NCBI GenBank assembly: GCA_017303475.1
Contig: JAFLBO010000008.1
Coordinates: 1 to 64,000 of the forward strand
Source: Chitinophagales bacterium
Lineage (GTDB): Bacteria; Bacteroidota; Bacteroidia; Chitinophagales; Saprospiraceae
Direction of reading: 5' to 3'
DNA length: 64,000 nt
Below are positions 17,758 through 25,751 of the stretch, one piece after another (the first letter of the stretch is position 1; the number at the start of each line of letters is the position of its first letter). The notes beneath the pieces are model-generated. The model was not told the origin of the DNA and did no database searches. It worked only from the letters and a program-made list of their open reading frames with translations. The position numbers were made by a program, and so were the translations under genes.

Positions 17758-17810
17758 AAATTTTGTGCTTCCTGCCCAAGCAGTTTTACCTGGATTTTCA
17801 GGCAAAAGAT

Positions 17811-17818
17811 TATATTTG
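17811..17818 (+). promoter_or_regulatory. Putative -7 box TATATTTG of the Crp/Fnr operon
   Basis: TATATTTG matches TAnnTTTG and lies nine bases before the ATG at 17828. It argues for that start and against the in-frame Met at 17765, which would lie upstream of this promoter. Confidence 0.5.
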
Positions 17819-17827
17819 CCCAAATCC

Positions 17828-18541
17828 ATGCAAATCTCCAGTCCAGAGCTCACCATCGCCCCTTTTTTATTCAATCATCAATCCGTTTTGGAGAATCTTC
17901 CTCCAACGGAGAATGAGGCTTTACTGGAATTCAGCGAACGAAAGGAATTTCCCAACAGCGCGGTCCTTTTCAAAGAGGGACAGTTTCCTAAAGGTGCTTA
18001 TCTACTATTATCAGGTATTGTCAGAATTGATGCAACCTCCCCGCAAGGCCAACGACAGGTTATTTATTTTTATGCACCTGGTGACTGGATGGGATACAGA
18101 CAATTGCTGAATAATCAGCCATTACCCATAGCGGCTACTGCTATTGGCCAGGTAGAAACTCTTTTTATTCCTGCGCCTGCTTTTGAAGAATTACTTCGGT
18201 CTCAACGGTACTTTGCCAGGAATTTACTGGAAGCACTGAGTCTTGAATTTACCGTTTGGATAAACCGACTTACCACTTTTACCAAGTTGCCGGTTCGTGA
18301 ACGCCTGGCGATTTGCTTACTGATCCTGAGGGATCGCTTTAGTTACCTGAATCCACCCGTAAAATATTTGATTTGCTCCAGAGCAGATCTGGCTGATTTT
18401 ATCGGGGCAACCAACGAAACTACCGTCAGAACCCTAAGCTCGTTCAGGGATAACGGCTGGCTGACCTCCAGGGGCAAAAAAATTACTATTCTTGATCCGG
18501 ATGCTTTAGCAAGCCTGGTCGGTTCAGTTTCAAAAGATTAA
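17828..18541 (+). CDS. Crp/Fnr-family transcription regulator
   Basis: Predicted 237-residue regulator. Residues about 25-135 (numbered from the chosen start) are a cyclic-nucleotide-binding-type sensor fold, with GAYLLLSGIVRI and YAPGDWMGY marking the barrel. The C-terminal winged helix-turn-helix has SRADLADFIGATNETTVRTL as its recognition region. No N-terminal cysteine cluster exists, so it is not an oxygen-sensing Fe-S Fnr, and the cAMP-contact residues of Crp are not obvious. The effector is unknown. It heads an operon with the antiporter (3-base gap), the gluconokinase/6PGDH fusion and the gluconate permease. Two FNR-like boxes lie in the divergent region. Confidence 0.88.
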   Translation: MQISSPELTIAPFLFNHQSVLENLPPTENEALLEFSERKEFPNSAVLFKEGQFPKGAYLLLSGIVRIDATSPQGQRQVIYFYAPGDWMGYRQLLNNQPLPIAATAIGQVETLFIPAPAFEELLRSQRYFARNLLEALSLEFTVWINRLTTFTKLPVRERLAICLLILRDRFSYLNPPVKYLICSRADLADFIGATNETTVRTLSSFRDNGWLTSRGKKITILDPDALASLVGSVSKD

Positions 18542-18544
18542 ACC

Positions 18545-19780
18545 ATGCAAGAAATTACAGCTTATCAGGCACTGCTTTCCGCGTGCTCTTTGATTGTTTT
18601 ATCCTATTTGTTCTCTGTACTTAACAGGGTTACCCGATTGCCGTCGGTGTTATTATTACTGGGCACTGGCATGCTGCTTCGTTGGTTGACTCAATCATTC
18701 GGACTTCCTTTTCATATTCCCAAAGGAGTAGTTGAAGTGCTTGGCACTATAGGGTTAATCATGATAGTACTTGAAGCAGGGCTTGATCTTCATATAAGCA
18801 GAGACCGCAAAGCCTTGATACGCAACTCCTTCTTTTCAGCATTGATCATTTTTGTGCTGTCTGTTTGTATGGTGAGCTGGTTATTTCACTGGTGGTTTCC
18901 GGATGAATCCTGGTTGCATTGCACTATTTACGCTATCCCTTTAAGTGTAATCAGTAGCGCCATTGTACTACCCAGCGTTCACCACCTGAGTCGCGATAAG
19001 AAAGAATTCCTGATCTATGAAGCATCCTTTTCGGATATTGTTGGTATTATGGCCTTCAATTTTTTTACCGCCGGAGAAACCATTGACATGGCCTCAGTAG
19101 GTTGGTTTGGAGGAAGTATCGTTATAGCTATTTTGCTTTCAGTAGTGGTATGTTTTGGATTGATGATGCTGTTGTTAAAAAGCAAGGTTAATGTAAAGTT
19201 TTTCCTGGTTTTTGCGGTGTTAATTATGGTTTATACCGGCGGAAAAATGATGCATTTGCCTTCATTGTTAACGATCTTGATCTTTGGTCTCATTATCAAC
19301 AACTGGGAGTTGGTAAATTGGCGTCCACTGCACCAGTACTTCCCAACGCGGGAAGTAGACCAGGTCGCTTCTTTTTTAAAAAGTATAACAGCTGAGTCTT
19401 CTTTTCTGATCCGTACTTTTTTCTTCGTTATCTTCGGCTATCAAATAGATCTCTCATTCCTCTCCGACCCGAATGTATGTATGCTGGGCTCGGCCATAGT
19501 AGGAGTATTGTTGTTACTTCGCTTTATTTATCTGCGTATTTTGCACAAATACAATCTGTTCCCTGAGTTGTTCTACATCCCCAGAGGCCTTATTACCGTG
19601 CTCCTGTTTTTAAAAATTCCTGATGGCATGAAAATCCAGTCTTTCAACGAAGGGGTATTGTTCTTTGTCATTCTCAGCACCGGAATAATTTTAATGTTTG
19701 GCTCCATCTTTTATAAAGACAAACCAATGGAAATGAAGGAAATGGAAGAGGGCTTTGACGCTGAAAAGCCTATTGTATGA
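18545..19780 (+). CDS. Cation:proton antiporter (NhaP-like)
   Basis: Predicted inner-membrane sodium or potassium/proton antiporter, 411 residues with about 12 hydrophobic segments. RLPSVLLLLGTGMLLRW resembles the first conserved helix of CPA transporters. EASFSDIVGIMAF holds the single acidic residue at the transport site (S-D, where CPA1 proteins usually have N-D). The C-terminus lacks a TrkA-type regulatory domain and ends in a short acidic tail. Its place between an Fnr-like regulator and gluconate genes, and opposite mannosylglycerate synthesis, suggests pH or salt homeostasis. Ion specificity cannot be read from the sequence. Its stop overlaps the next start in an ATGA. Confidence 0.85.
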   Translation: MQEITAYQALLSACSLIVLSYLFSVLNRVTRLPSVLLLLGTGMLLRWLTQSFGLPFHIPKGVVEVLGTIGLIMIVLEAGLDLHISRDRKALIRNSFFSALIIFVLSVCMVSWLFHWWFPDESWLHCTIYAIPLSVISSAIVLPSVHHLSRDKKEFLIYEASFSDIVGIMAFNFFTAGETIDMASVGWFGGSIVIAILLSVVVCFGLMMLLLKSKVNVKFFLVFAVLIMVYTGGKMMHLPSLLTILIFGLIINNWELVNWRPLHQYFPTREVDQVASFLKSITAESSFLIRTFFFVIFGYQIDLSFLSDPNVCMLGSAIVGVLLLLRFIYLRILHKYNLFPELFYIPRGLITVLLFLKIPDGMKIQSFNEGVLFFVILSTGIILMFGSIFYKDKPMEMKEMEEGFDAEKPIV

Positions 19781-21663
19781 ACAACCATGTTTACATCATC
19801 ACCGGCGTTTCCGGAAGCGGAAAAACTACCATAGGCCAACTATTGGCGGCTCATTTAGCTTACCCTTTTGCAGATGCTGATGCCTTTCATCCTCCGGAAA
19901 ACATCAGTAAGATGTCGGCCGGCATACCGCTCACAGATGCCGACAGGGCGGGTTGGCTTTTGGCCCTGAACCAATACATTCGCCAGCAGAAAAACGGACT
20001 GGTGCTGGCCTGTTCAGCGCTAAAACAATCCTATCGAAACCAACTTGCACAAGGTGTAGCGGAGGATTCCCTTCACTGGATACATTTGTACGGGGAGATG
20101 GATTTGGTGCGTCGCCGAATGGCAGAAAGAAAGGGGCATTTTATGCCGGAATCATTATTGGTCTCACAGTTTGATACCTGGGAAAAACCGGATGCTGGTC
20201 TGTTGATACCTATTTTACAAACACCGGAGGAAATTCTCCGTCAAATCATTTCAACAATGGCATTACCAACACAATGGGGCCTGGCCGGATTAGGCGTCAT
20301 GGGTTTAAACCTGGCCCGAAACTTTGCCCGCCGTGGTTTTGCGCTTTCACTGTACAATCGACATGTGTCCGGCACAGAGGAAAAAGTGGCCGAAAAAGCG
20401 GTGAATCAATATCCGGAACTCAAAGAGGCTCAGGCTTTTGAATCGCTGCCCGACTTTGTACAGTCGCTCGCCCGGCCCCGAAAAATATTGCTTATGGTCA
20501 ACGCCGGAGCGGCTGTAGATCAGGTTTTTGAGGCATTGATCCCGCTTTTGGAGCCTGGCGATGTGATCATGGACGGAGGGAATTCTCATTATGAAGATAC
20601 CCAACGCAGGCAAGCTGAGGCCGCCAAACACGACCTGTTCTTTCTGGGTGTTGGCGTATCCGGAGGGGAATCTGGTGCGCTCAATGGTCCGGCCATCATG
20701 TGCGGGGGCGATGCGCAGGCGTACGCGCAGGTAGCTGCCGGACTGGAGTCCATTGCCGCAAAGGATGCCGGCGGACAAGCCTGTGCGGCCCTGATTGGTC
20801 CGGGCGGAGCCGGACATTTTGTCAAAATGGCGCATAACGGCATTGAATACGCCGAAATGCAACTACTGGCAGAGGTGTATGGTGTGCTGCGCTGGGATTT
20901 GGGTTATACGCCAGATGAGGTTGCGGAGATTTTGACGCAGTGGGCTGAAAACGGACTTCAAAGCTACCTGTTGGAAATCACCATTGCTATTTTGCAACGC
21001 CGGGAAGGTTCAGACTGGTTGCTGGATAAAATATCTGATAAAGCGGCGCACAAAGGGACCGGCAGTTGGGCCAGCATTGCCGCCAGCGAACTTGGAGCGC
21101 CGTTGACGATGATGACGGAAGCACTTTTTGCCCGGTTTGTAGCCGCGTTGCGTGATCATCGGCAAGTGATGGCGGCTGCTTATACCGCGCCACAACACAA
21201 GGTAACACTGGATAAAGATGATCTCAAACAAGCCTATCAACTGGCCAGATGGGTCAATCACCAGCAAGGTTTCCAGTTTATCCAAATGGCGGCTAAACAA
21301 TATCAATGGCAGGTAAATTTATCTGAATTGGCTCGTATCTGGACCAATGGTTGTATTATTCGCTCTGAACTGATGCAACTGGCACAGGAATACTTGTCGG
21401 ACAGCCCGGATTTATTGCTGCACCCGGATTTGAAAAATACCGTAACGGCACTTTGGCCATCCCTGCAACGCACCGTTTCAGCTCTGAGCTTTAGTTCCAG
21501 GGCTTATCCCTGTTTGATGTCGGCCCTGGCTGCTTTGAATGGAAGTGTTACTGCTCATTCTGCGGCGCACCTTATTCAGGCGCAGCGTGATTATTTTGGT
21601 GCGCATTTGTACGAACGAGTGGATGATCCGAGCGGTAAAAAGTATCACACTCATTGGGAATAA
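19777..21663 (+). CDS. Gluconokinase / 6-phosphogluconate dehydrogenase fusion
   Basis: Predicted bifunctional cytoplasmic enzyme, 628 residues. Residues 1-160 are a GntK-type gluconate kinase with the P-loop GVSGSGKT and the segments DADAFHPPENISKM and LACSALKQSYR. Residues about 161-628 are a full-length decarboxylating 6-phosphogluconate dehydrogenase. They contain the NADP-binding GLAGLGVMGLNLARNFARRG, the signature GVSGGESGAL, the substrate and catalytic region FVKMAHNGIEYAEMQ, and KGTGSWASIAASELGAPL. The C-terminal end DDPSGKKYHTHWE is also typical. The joint begins at MALPTQWGLAGLG, a natural dehydrogenase start, so this is a clean end-to-end fusion. It would convert gluconate to ribulose 5-phosphate in two steps. 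The permease gene follows. Confidence 0.93.
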   Translation: MNNHVYIITGVSGSGKTTIGQLLAAHLAYPFADADAFHPPENISKMSAGIPLTDADRAGWLLALNQYIRQQKNGLVLACSALKQSYRNQLAQGVAEDSLHWIHLYGEMDLVRRRMAERKGHFMPESLLVSQFDTWEKPDAGLLIPILQTPEEILRQIISTMALPTQWGLAGLGVMGLNLARNFARRGFALSLYNRHVSGTEEKVAEKAVNQYPELKEAQAFESLPDFVQSLARPRKILLMVNAGAAVDQVFEALIPLLEPGDVIMDGGNSHYEDTQRRQAEAAKHDLFFLGVGVSGGESGALNGPAIMCGGDAQAYAQVAAGLESIAAKDAGGQACAALIGPGGAGHFVKMAHNGIEYAEMQLLAEVYGVLRWDLGYTPDEVAEILTQWAENGLQSYLLEITIAILQRREGSDWLLDKISDKAAHKGTGSWASIAASELGAPLTMMTEALFARFVAALRDHRQVMAAAYTAPQHKVTLDKDDLKQAYQLARWVNHQQGFQFIQMAAKQYQWQVNLSELARIWTNGCIIRSELMQLAQEYLSDSPDLLLHPDLKNTVTALWPSLQRTVSALSFSSRAYPCLMSALAALNGSVTAHSAAHLIQAQRDYFGAHLYERVDDPSGKKYHTHWE

Positions 21664-21667
21664 CCAT

Positions 21668-23011
21668 ATGCCTTACATTCTGTTACCTGCTGTGCTTTTG
21701 GGCATAGCCTTGTTATTGTTCCTGATTGTAAAGGCAAAGTGGCCAGCATTTATTGCTTTGCTGACGGTTTCCATTACAGTTGGTTTGCTGGCTGGAATGC
21801 CTGCCGATGCGGTGGTTAAAAGCATCGAAAAAGGCATGGGGGGCACCTTGGGCTATGTGGCTACGATTGTAGGATTAGGGTCCATTCTGGGGGGCATTTT
21901 GGAAAAATCGGGAGGTTCGCAGGTAATAGCCCGCAGCCTGTTGCAATGGTTTGGACTGAACCGCGCATCTTCGGCTATGGCGGTTGCAGGGTTCGTGATT
22001 GCCATTCCGGTGTTTTTTGATGTGGCTTTTATTATTTTATACCCTGTATTGGGGGCGTTACAGCGTAAAACAGGCAAAAATGTGTTGTTTTTTGCACTCC
22101 CATTATTGGCCGGGCTTGCGGTAGGACATGCCTTCGTGCCTCCTACACCCGGGCCCATTGCGGTAGCCAATATCCTGGGCGCAGATTTGGGTTGGGTGAT
22201 TTTGTCGGGCATGATCGTGGGCTTTCCCACGGCTTTGGTGGCAGGGGTTTGGGCAGGGCGACGGTTGGCGGCCGGTGTGAACCTCGATAGACAGACTGTT
22301 GAGGCCGAAGATACATCGGAAGAGGTTCAAATGCCATCGGTATCGCTGGTGATGTGGATGATCTTTTTGCCCATTGGTTTGATCCTGATGAATACCTGTA
22401 TTCAGGCTGATTTATGGTTTGTGGCATCGGAGGGCTGGAAGCAGGCTGCCGGGCTGGCCGGGCATCCGTTTACCGCCTTACTGTTGGCCAATATACTGGC
22501 CTGGTACCTGCTGGGGCGCAGAATGGGGTATTCCACGGCAGAACTTGGTCGTATAAGTACCCAATCTTTCCAATCTGCCGGGGTGATTATCCTGCTGACT
22601 GGTGCGGGTGGCGCTTTCAAGCAGATACTGGTTGATACTGGCGCCGGTGAAATGATGGCCCGAAGTGCAGAAGATGCTCATGTGCCTGTTTTGGCGCTGG
22701 CTTTTTTGATGGCGGCCATAATCCGGGTGCTGCAAGGATCAGCTACGGTAGCGATGGCTACGGCTGCGGGGATTATTGCTCCTTTAGTGACACAAAGCGG
22801 CATAACCGGCTTACCATTGGCCTGTATTGTAACGGCTATTGCCTCGGGCGCGTCTATACTTTCGCACGTAAACGACAGCGGATTCTGGCTGGTGAAAGAA
22901 TACCTGGGCCTGACAGAGCGACAAACCTTCCGGAGCTGGACGGCTATGACAACAGTGCTGGGGGTTTGTGGTTTTGTGTTGTCGTGGGTGTTGTATTGGC
23001 TAATTCAATAG
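21668..23011 (+). CDS. gntP: GntP-family gluconate permease
   Basis: Predicted gluconate:proton symporter, 447 residues from the chosen ATG, the usual GntP length. Family motifs include LGSILGGILEKSGGSQ, VGHAFVPPTPGPIAVA, LQGSATVAMATAAGI and SHVNDSGFWLVKEY. About 12 membrane segments are visible. The open frame extends back to 21539 inside the preceding gene, but those residues (LILRRTLFRRSVI) do not resemble GntP, and the ATG at 21668 lies four bases after the upstream stop. It feeds the gluconokinase of the same operon. Its last 12 bases overlap the end of a convergent membrane-protein gene. Confidence 0.92.
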   Translation: MPYILLPAVLLGIALLLFLIVKAKWPAFIALLTVSITVGLLAGMPADAVVKSIEKGMGGTLGYVATIVGLGSILGGILEKSGGSQVIARSLLQWFGLNRASSAMAVAGFVIAIPVFFDVAFIILYPVLGALQRKTGKNVLFFALPLLAGLAVGHAFVPPTPGPIAVANILGADLGWVILSGMIVGFPTALVAGVWAGRRLAAGVNLDRQTVEAEDTSEEVQMPSVSLVMWMIFLPIGLILMNTCIQADLWFVASEGWKQAAGLAGHPFTALLLANILAWYLLGRRMGYSTAELGRISTQSFQSAGVIILLTGAGGAFKQILVDTGAGEMMARSAEDAHVPVLALAFLMAAIIRVLQGSATVAMATAAGIIAPLVTQSGITGLPLACIVTAIASGASILSHVNDSGFWLVKEYLGLTERQTFRSWTAMTTVLGVCGFVLSWVLYWLIQ

Positions 23012-23485
23012 TCCGCTTTTAACCAAGACCTCCTTTAATTCCTCCTGTTGCTGCGTTCCAATACAGATTTTTTCACCACTTTTCAACTCCAGCGCCAGTC
23101 CGAATTTGCCATTGACGTTGTAAATTTTTCCATAACTGCCGCTGTAGCGTACACCCCAGCCACCTACAAATCCATAATTAACCACCTGAGCCGTTTTTAC
23201 ATCACTCCATAAAATACTGCGGCGGGTGAAGGGGCGAAATGCGAAGCGGATTTCCTGTTTATCTATTTCCGTATTCAACCGAATGCTCCAGAAAAAATAC
23301 AATAAGCCAGCTTCAAAAAGGAGCATAACCACCAACCCGACGTTGGACATGGGGTTATTGCCAAACGGAACACCCACTACCATTTGTTGATACAAACCCA
23401 ATACAGGGATTAACATGGTGCTGGCTAAAATCAACCATAACCAGGTTTGGGAAAAACGCTGCGACTCGGTGAAAAGCGGGGGCAT
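23000..23485 (-). CDS. Membrane protein with PH-like cytoplasmic domain
   Basis: Predicted 161-residue protein with two hydrophobic segments (about residues 14-35 and 47-67). A beta-rich domain follows, with the pattern IRFAFRPFTRRSILWSDV and GLALELKSGEKICIGTQ, which looks like a bacterial PH-type fold. No family name can be given with confidence (DUF6141-like is possible). The gene at 24776-25375 has the same layout of two helices plus a W-x-x-[IV]-K strand, so the two may be distant relatives. It ends within the gntP gene tail, convergent. Confidence 0.65.
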   Translation of the reverse strand: MPPLFTESQRFSQTWLWLILASTMLIPVLGLYQQMVVGVPFGNNPMSNVGLVVMLLFEAGLLYFFWSIRLNTEIDKQEIRFAFRPFTRRSILWSDVKTAQVVNYGFVGGWGVRYSGSYGKIYNVNGKFGLALELKSGEKICIGTQQQEELKEVLVKSGLLN

Positions 23486-23488
23486 AGG

Positions 23489-23935
23489 TTAAAAATTGTC
23501 GTAATAAGTAAAATCTTGCGTAATCAAGCCGTTTTCAATGGTAAAAACGGTACAAATGGGCAGGGTAAACTTACTACTGTCGGGGGCAGTTCCGGAGGAA
23601 ATAAACTCTACAACCACATGCTTACCAGATGGGTAAATGTTTAGGATGCTGTCGCGCACATCCGGAATCACCTGGTGTAATTCCTGATATTTACCAACTA
23701 TTTCTGCGCGGGTTTGCCGAATCATTTCCAGCCCGAAAGCGGGATCTTTCATTTCAGCCGGTTCACGGTACATGGCCGCCATTTTTTGCCAGTCATGCGC
23801 ATTAAAATGCTTAAAATAGGTTTGAATCAGTTCCAGATTCTTGGCATCAGGAGATTCAGCAGTGGGAGGTGCAGGGGTTTGTTGGCAGGAAGCCAGTAGC
23901 AGAGCTACGAAAAGGGTGGTGCAGAATTTACGCAT
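23489..23935 (-). CDS. NTF2/SnoaL-like lipoprotein
   Basis: Predicted 148-residue lipoprotein. From the ATG at 23935 the protein starts MRKFCTTLFVALLLASC with a clear lipobox at Cys17. Residues about 40-148 fit the NTF2-like (SnoaL/DUF4440-type) cone fold: IQTYFKHFNAHDWQKMAAMY, then a strand-rich tail with FTIENGLITQDFTYYDNF. Such proteins are often small-molecule binders or enzymes, and this one has no assignable substrate. An earlier in-frame Met at 24034 would translate the heptamer repeat into STVHCPP units and bury the signal peptide, so I reject it. Confidence 0.75.
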   Translation of the reverse strand: MRKFCTTLFVALLLASCQQTPAPPTAESPDAKNLELIQTYFKHFNAHDWQKMAAMYREPAEMKDPAFGLEMIRQTRAEIVGKYQELHQVIPDVRDSILNIYPSGKHVVVEFISSGTAPDSSKFTLPICTVFTIENGLITQDFTYYDNF

Positions 23936-23940
23936 AAGAC

Positions 23941-24000
23941 GGTGGACGGTGGACGGTGGACAGTGGACGGTGGACGGTGGACAGTGGACGGTGGACGGTG
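23941..24000. repeat. Heptamer tandem repeat GGTGGAC x 8.5
   Basis: Eight full 7-base units (six GGTGGAC, two AGTGGAC) and a partial unit fill the space between two minus-strand genes, just upstream of the NTF2-like lipoprotein start. Read on the other strand the unit is GTCCACC, related to the CCGTCCA heptamers at 28670-28739. Confidence 0.85.
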
Positions 24001-24017
24001 TGAAAATCCTCCTAAAG

Positions 24018-24695
24018 CTAATCATTTCCTGCACATTTTCTGAACAGGATAAACTGCTTTAATCCAATAAAGACATCGTTGGGTGGAAGATTTTGTATAA
24101 AATGTTCCAGCTGGGCAAAGCCTTCCGGCCAGAATTCATTGTTCCAGAAGCAATCTCCAACTATCCGGCCATCGGGATGCCGGGCAACATATGCTTTTAC
24201 CCAGCTGAATTCACGATTTTCCATGCGATTGGTAACTTCAGGCATGAGCAGGCTGAGCAGACTTTCGGGGCGTTGCAAACCATCCCAGTTGCCCTGGTAT
24301 TGTAAGGCGCCTGCACTGGTATGAAAACGCTGATCGCCCTCTTCCATTTCGACGCTGATATCCTCCTCCGGGTTAAATCGGCCTTCCAATCCGGAGTAAA
24401 TGGTATTGAAAATGCCAGACAGGTATTGGTCTGTAACGGTATACACTTGTTGCTCCACGGTATCGCCCAATCCAACTACCTGCATATCTATTCCTCTAGG
24501 GAAGTACTCCGGATGGATAGTGAGAATCCAAAAAGGCAACATAGACGGATGAAACTCACCTTCTACCGGCCCGGAAGCTATTTCCAGTCCGCCGGGCAGT
24601 TCCAGCGCAGCATATTTTTGAGAAAATTCTACCGGGATACCGGCTTGTTCGAGGCTTTGACGGAGGCTGTACAGGAGTAAGTGATTGGGACTCAT
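24018..24695 (-). CDS. Uncharacterised protein (DUF6348-like)
   Basis: Predicted soluble protein of 225 residues from the Met at 24695 (MSPNHLLLYSLRQSLEQAG). The open frame runs back to 24800, but the extra residues overlap the neighbouring gene and look non-native. It is acidic, with LELPGGLEIASGPVEGEFHP, PEEDISVEMEEGDQRFHTS and a conserved-looking end (CFWNNEFWPEGF). I recall similar proteins as DUF6348, without known function. No signal peptide or membrane segment is seen from this start. Confidence 0.55.
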   Translation of the reverse strand: MSPNHLLLYSLRQSLEQAGIPVEFSQKYAALELPGGLEIASGPVEGEFHPSMLPFWILTIHPEYFPRGIDMQVVGLGDTVEQQVYTVTDQYLSGIFNTIYSGLEGRFNPEEDISVEMEEGDQRFHTSAGALQYQGNWDGLQRPESLLSLLMPEVTNRMENREFSWVKAYVARHPDGRIVGDCFWNNEFWPEGFAQLEHFIQNLPPNDVFIGLKQFILFRKCAGND

Positions 24696-24775
24696 GAGAG
24701 GTTGTGGGTTAACAAATCTGGATGGGCAAAGATAATAGACATACTGCGAAAGTGGTTTGGACGTGGCGAGGTAGA

Positions 24776-25375
24776 TTAAACAGCGTAATATTCCAGCCAT
24801 TTTCTTTCCTGCTGATTGGCCGGCTTAATCATTTTGCGGGCATTTGCTAAAGAGATCGGGTTGTTCATGATCACATGCCAAAATACTCGTTTTAATTCCA
24901 ACTGCCGATCTCTTGATTCAATAAAAATCCGCCCTCTTAAGCGGGAACCGTCCTTTAATGTGAGGACAACAATATTGTTTGTTCCATCTGAAGGAAACGA
25001 GTTCCTCTTTTTGAGCTTGTATTCATACTCTGAATAGGAAATATCTATTTTTTTGATTTGATTCCATGGAATTGGATAACCTTTCCAGATGATCTTGTCC
25101 TTGTCTATCAAAATAACTCCACGTGTATCATTATGGTCCAACTCTTGCATTCCACTAGACGACCATCCAATCATCAAACCTATGGTCAAAAGCAACATGC
25201 ATAAAATCGTAACCGGTCTGCCTCCACCAATCGTCCCATTGCCATGTAAAATAATTAATAGAAAGCTACAGCCAATGATGATCTTGGCAATAAGTTCTAC
25301 TTTTTTAAGACTAAACGTATGACTCAGTTCCAGTAGTGTTGCTTCAAAAGTTATTTGTGATGATTCTATTTGCAT
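24776..25375 (-). CDS. Membrane protein with PH-like domain, unknown function
   Basis: Predicted 199-residue protein from the Met at 25375 (MQIESSQITFEA). Two membrane segments (IIIGCSFLLIILHG and ILCMLLLTIGLMIG) are followed by a strand-rich domain (IIWKGYPIPWNQIKKIDIS, VVLTLKDGSRLRGRIF), the usual layout of bacterial PH-like membrane proteins. An in-frame Met at 25438 would add 21 residues that look less native. It resembles the layout at 23000-23485 but not its sequence. Function not assignable. Confidence 0.65.
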   Translation of the reverse strand: MQIESSQITFEATLLELSHTFSLKKVELIAKIIIGCSFLLIILHGNGTIGGGRPVTILCMLLLTIGLMIGWSSSGMQELDHNDTRGVILIDKDKIIWKGYPIPWNQIKKIDISYSEYEYKLKKRNSFPSDGTNNIVVLTLKDGSRLRGRIFIESRDRQLELKRVFWHVIMNNPISLANARKMIKPANQQERKWLEYYAV

Positions 25376-25463
25376 ATGATGGTGGCTTTCTGCGAAGGTA
25401 AGCCAATACCCATACAACCCCTGTCCATCCCGTGGCATCTAACATAAAATTGCTTCAGCCACC

Positions 25464-25714
25464 ATGCGAATACTACTAATTATAGCCATAATGCTGCATT
25501 TTCAAAGCATATCAAGCGCCCAGACGTCTTTTATACACTGCCCATTGGATTCAGCCGGACTGGCCAATATTCGGCAAAACCTGATTTGTGAAGACAGTAA
25601 TTATAACCGAAAGCACATTCCAGTCTATTATTACTTATGGGAGAATATTGGTATATAGATGATGAGTATTTAGAGGCAGGACCAAGGGGCTGGATTTTCA
25701 GGGAGGGGCCGTAG
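25464..25714 (+). pseudogene. Short secreted protein remnant with frameshift
   Basis: A 64-codon frame (25464-25658) starts with a good signal peptide, MRILLIIAIMLHFQSISSAQ, and then stops after YYYLWENIGI. One frame over, from 25649, the sequence continues as WYIDDEYLEAGPRGWIFREG to a stop at 25712. This looks like the natural continuation if one base was lost near 25648. The product would then be about 83 residues. It matches no family I know. It may be the stub of a longer gene, since the next 35 bases carry GGTTTCCCGC blocks like those of the 43.7-kb repeats. Confidence 0.35.
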
Positions 25715-25751
25715 TATAGGTTTCCCGCAGACGAGGGGTTTCCCGCCAATC

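Noticed and set aside
17765..17827. Upstream start for the Crp/Fnr protein
   Set aside because: It would add 21 residues outside the family fold and would lie upstream of the -7 box at 17811.
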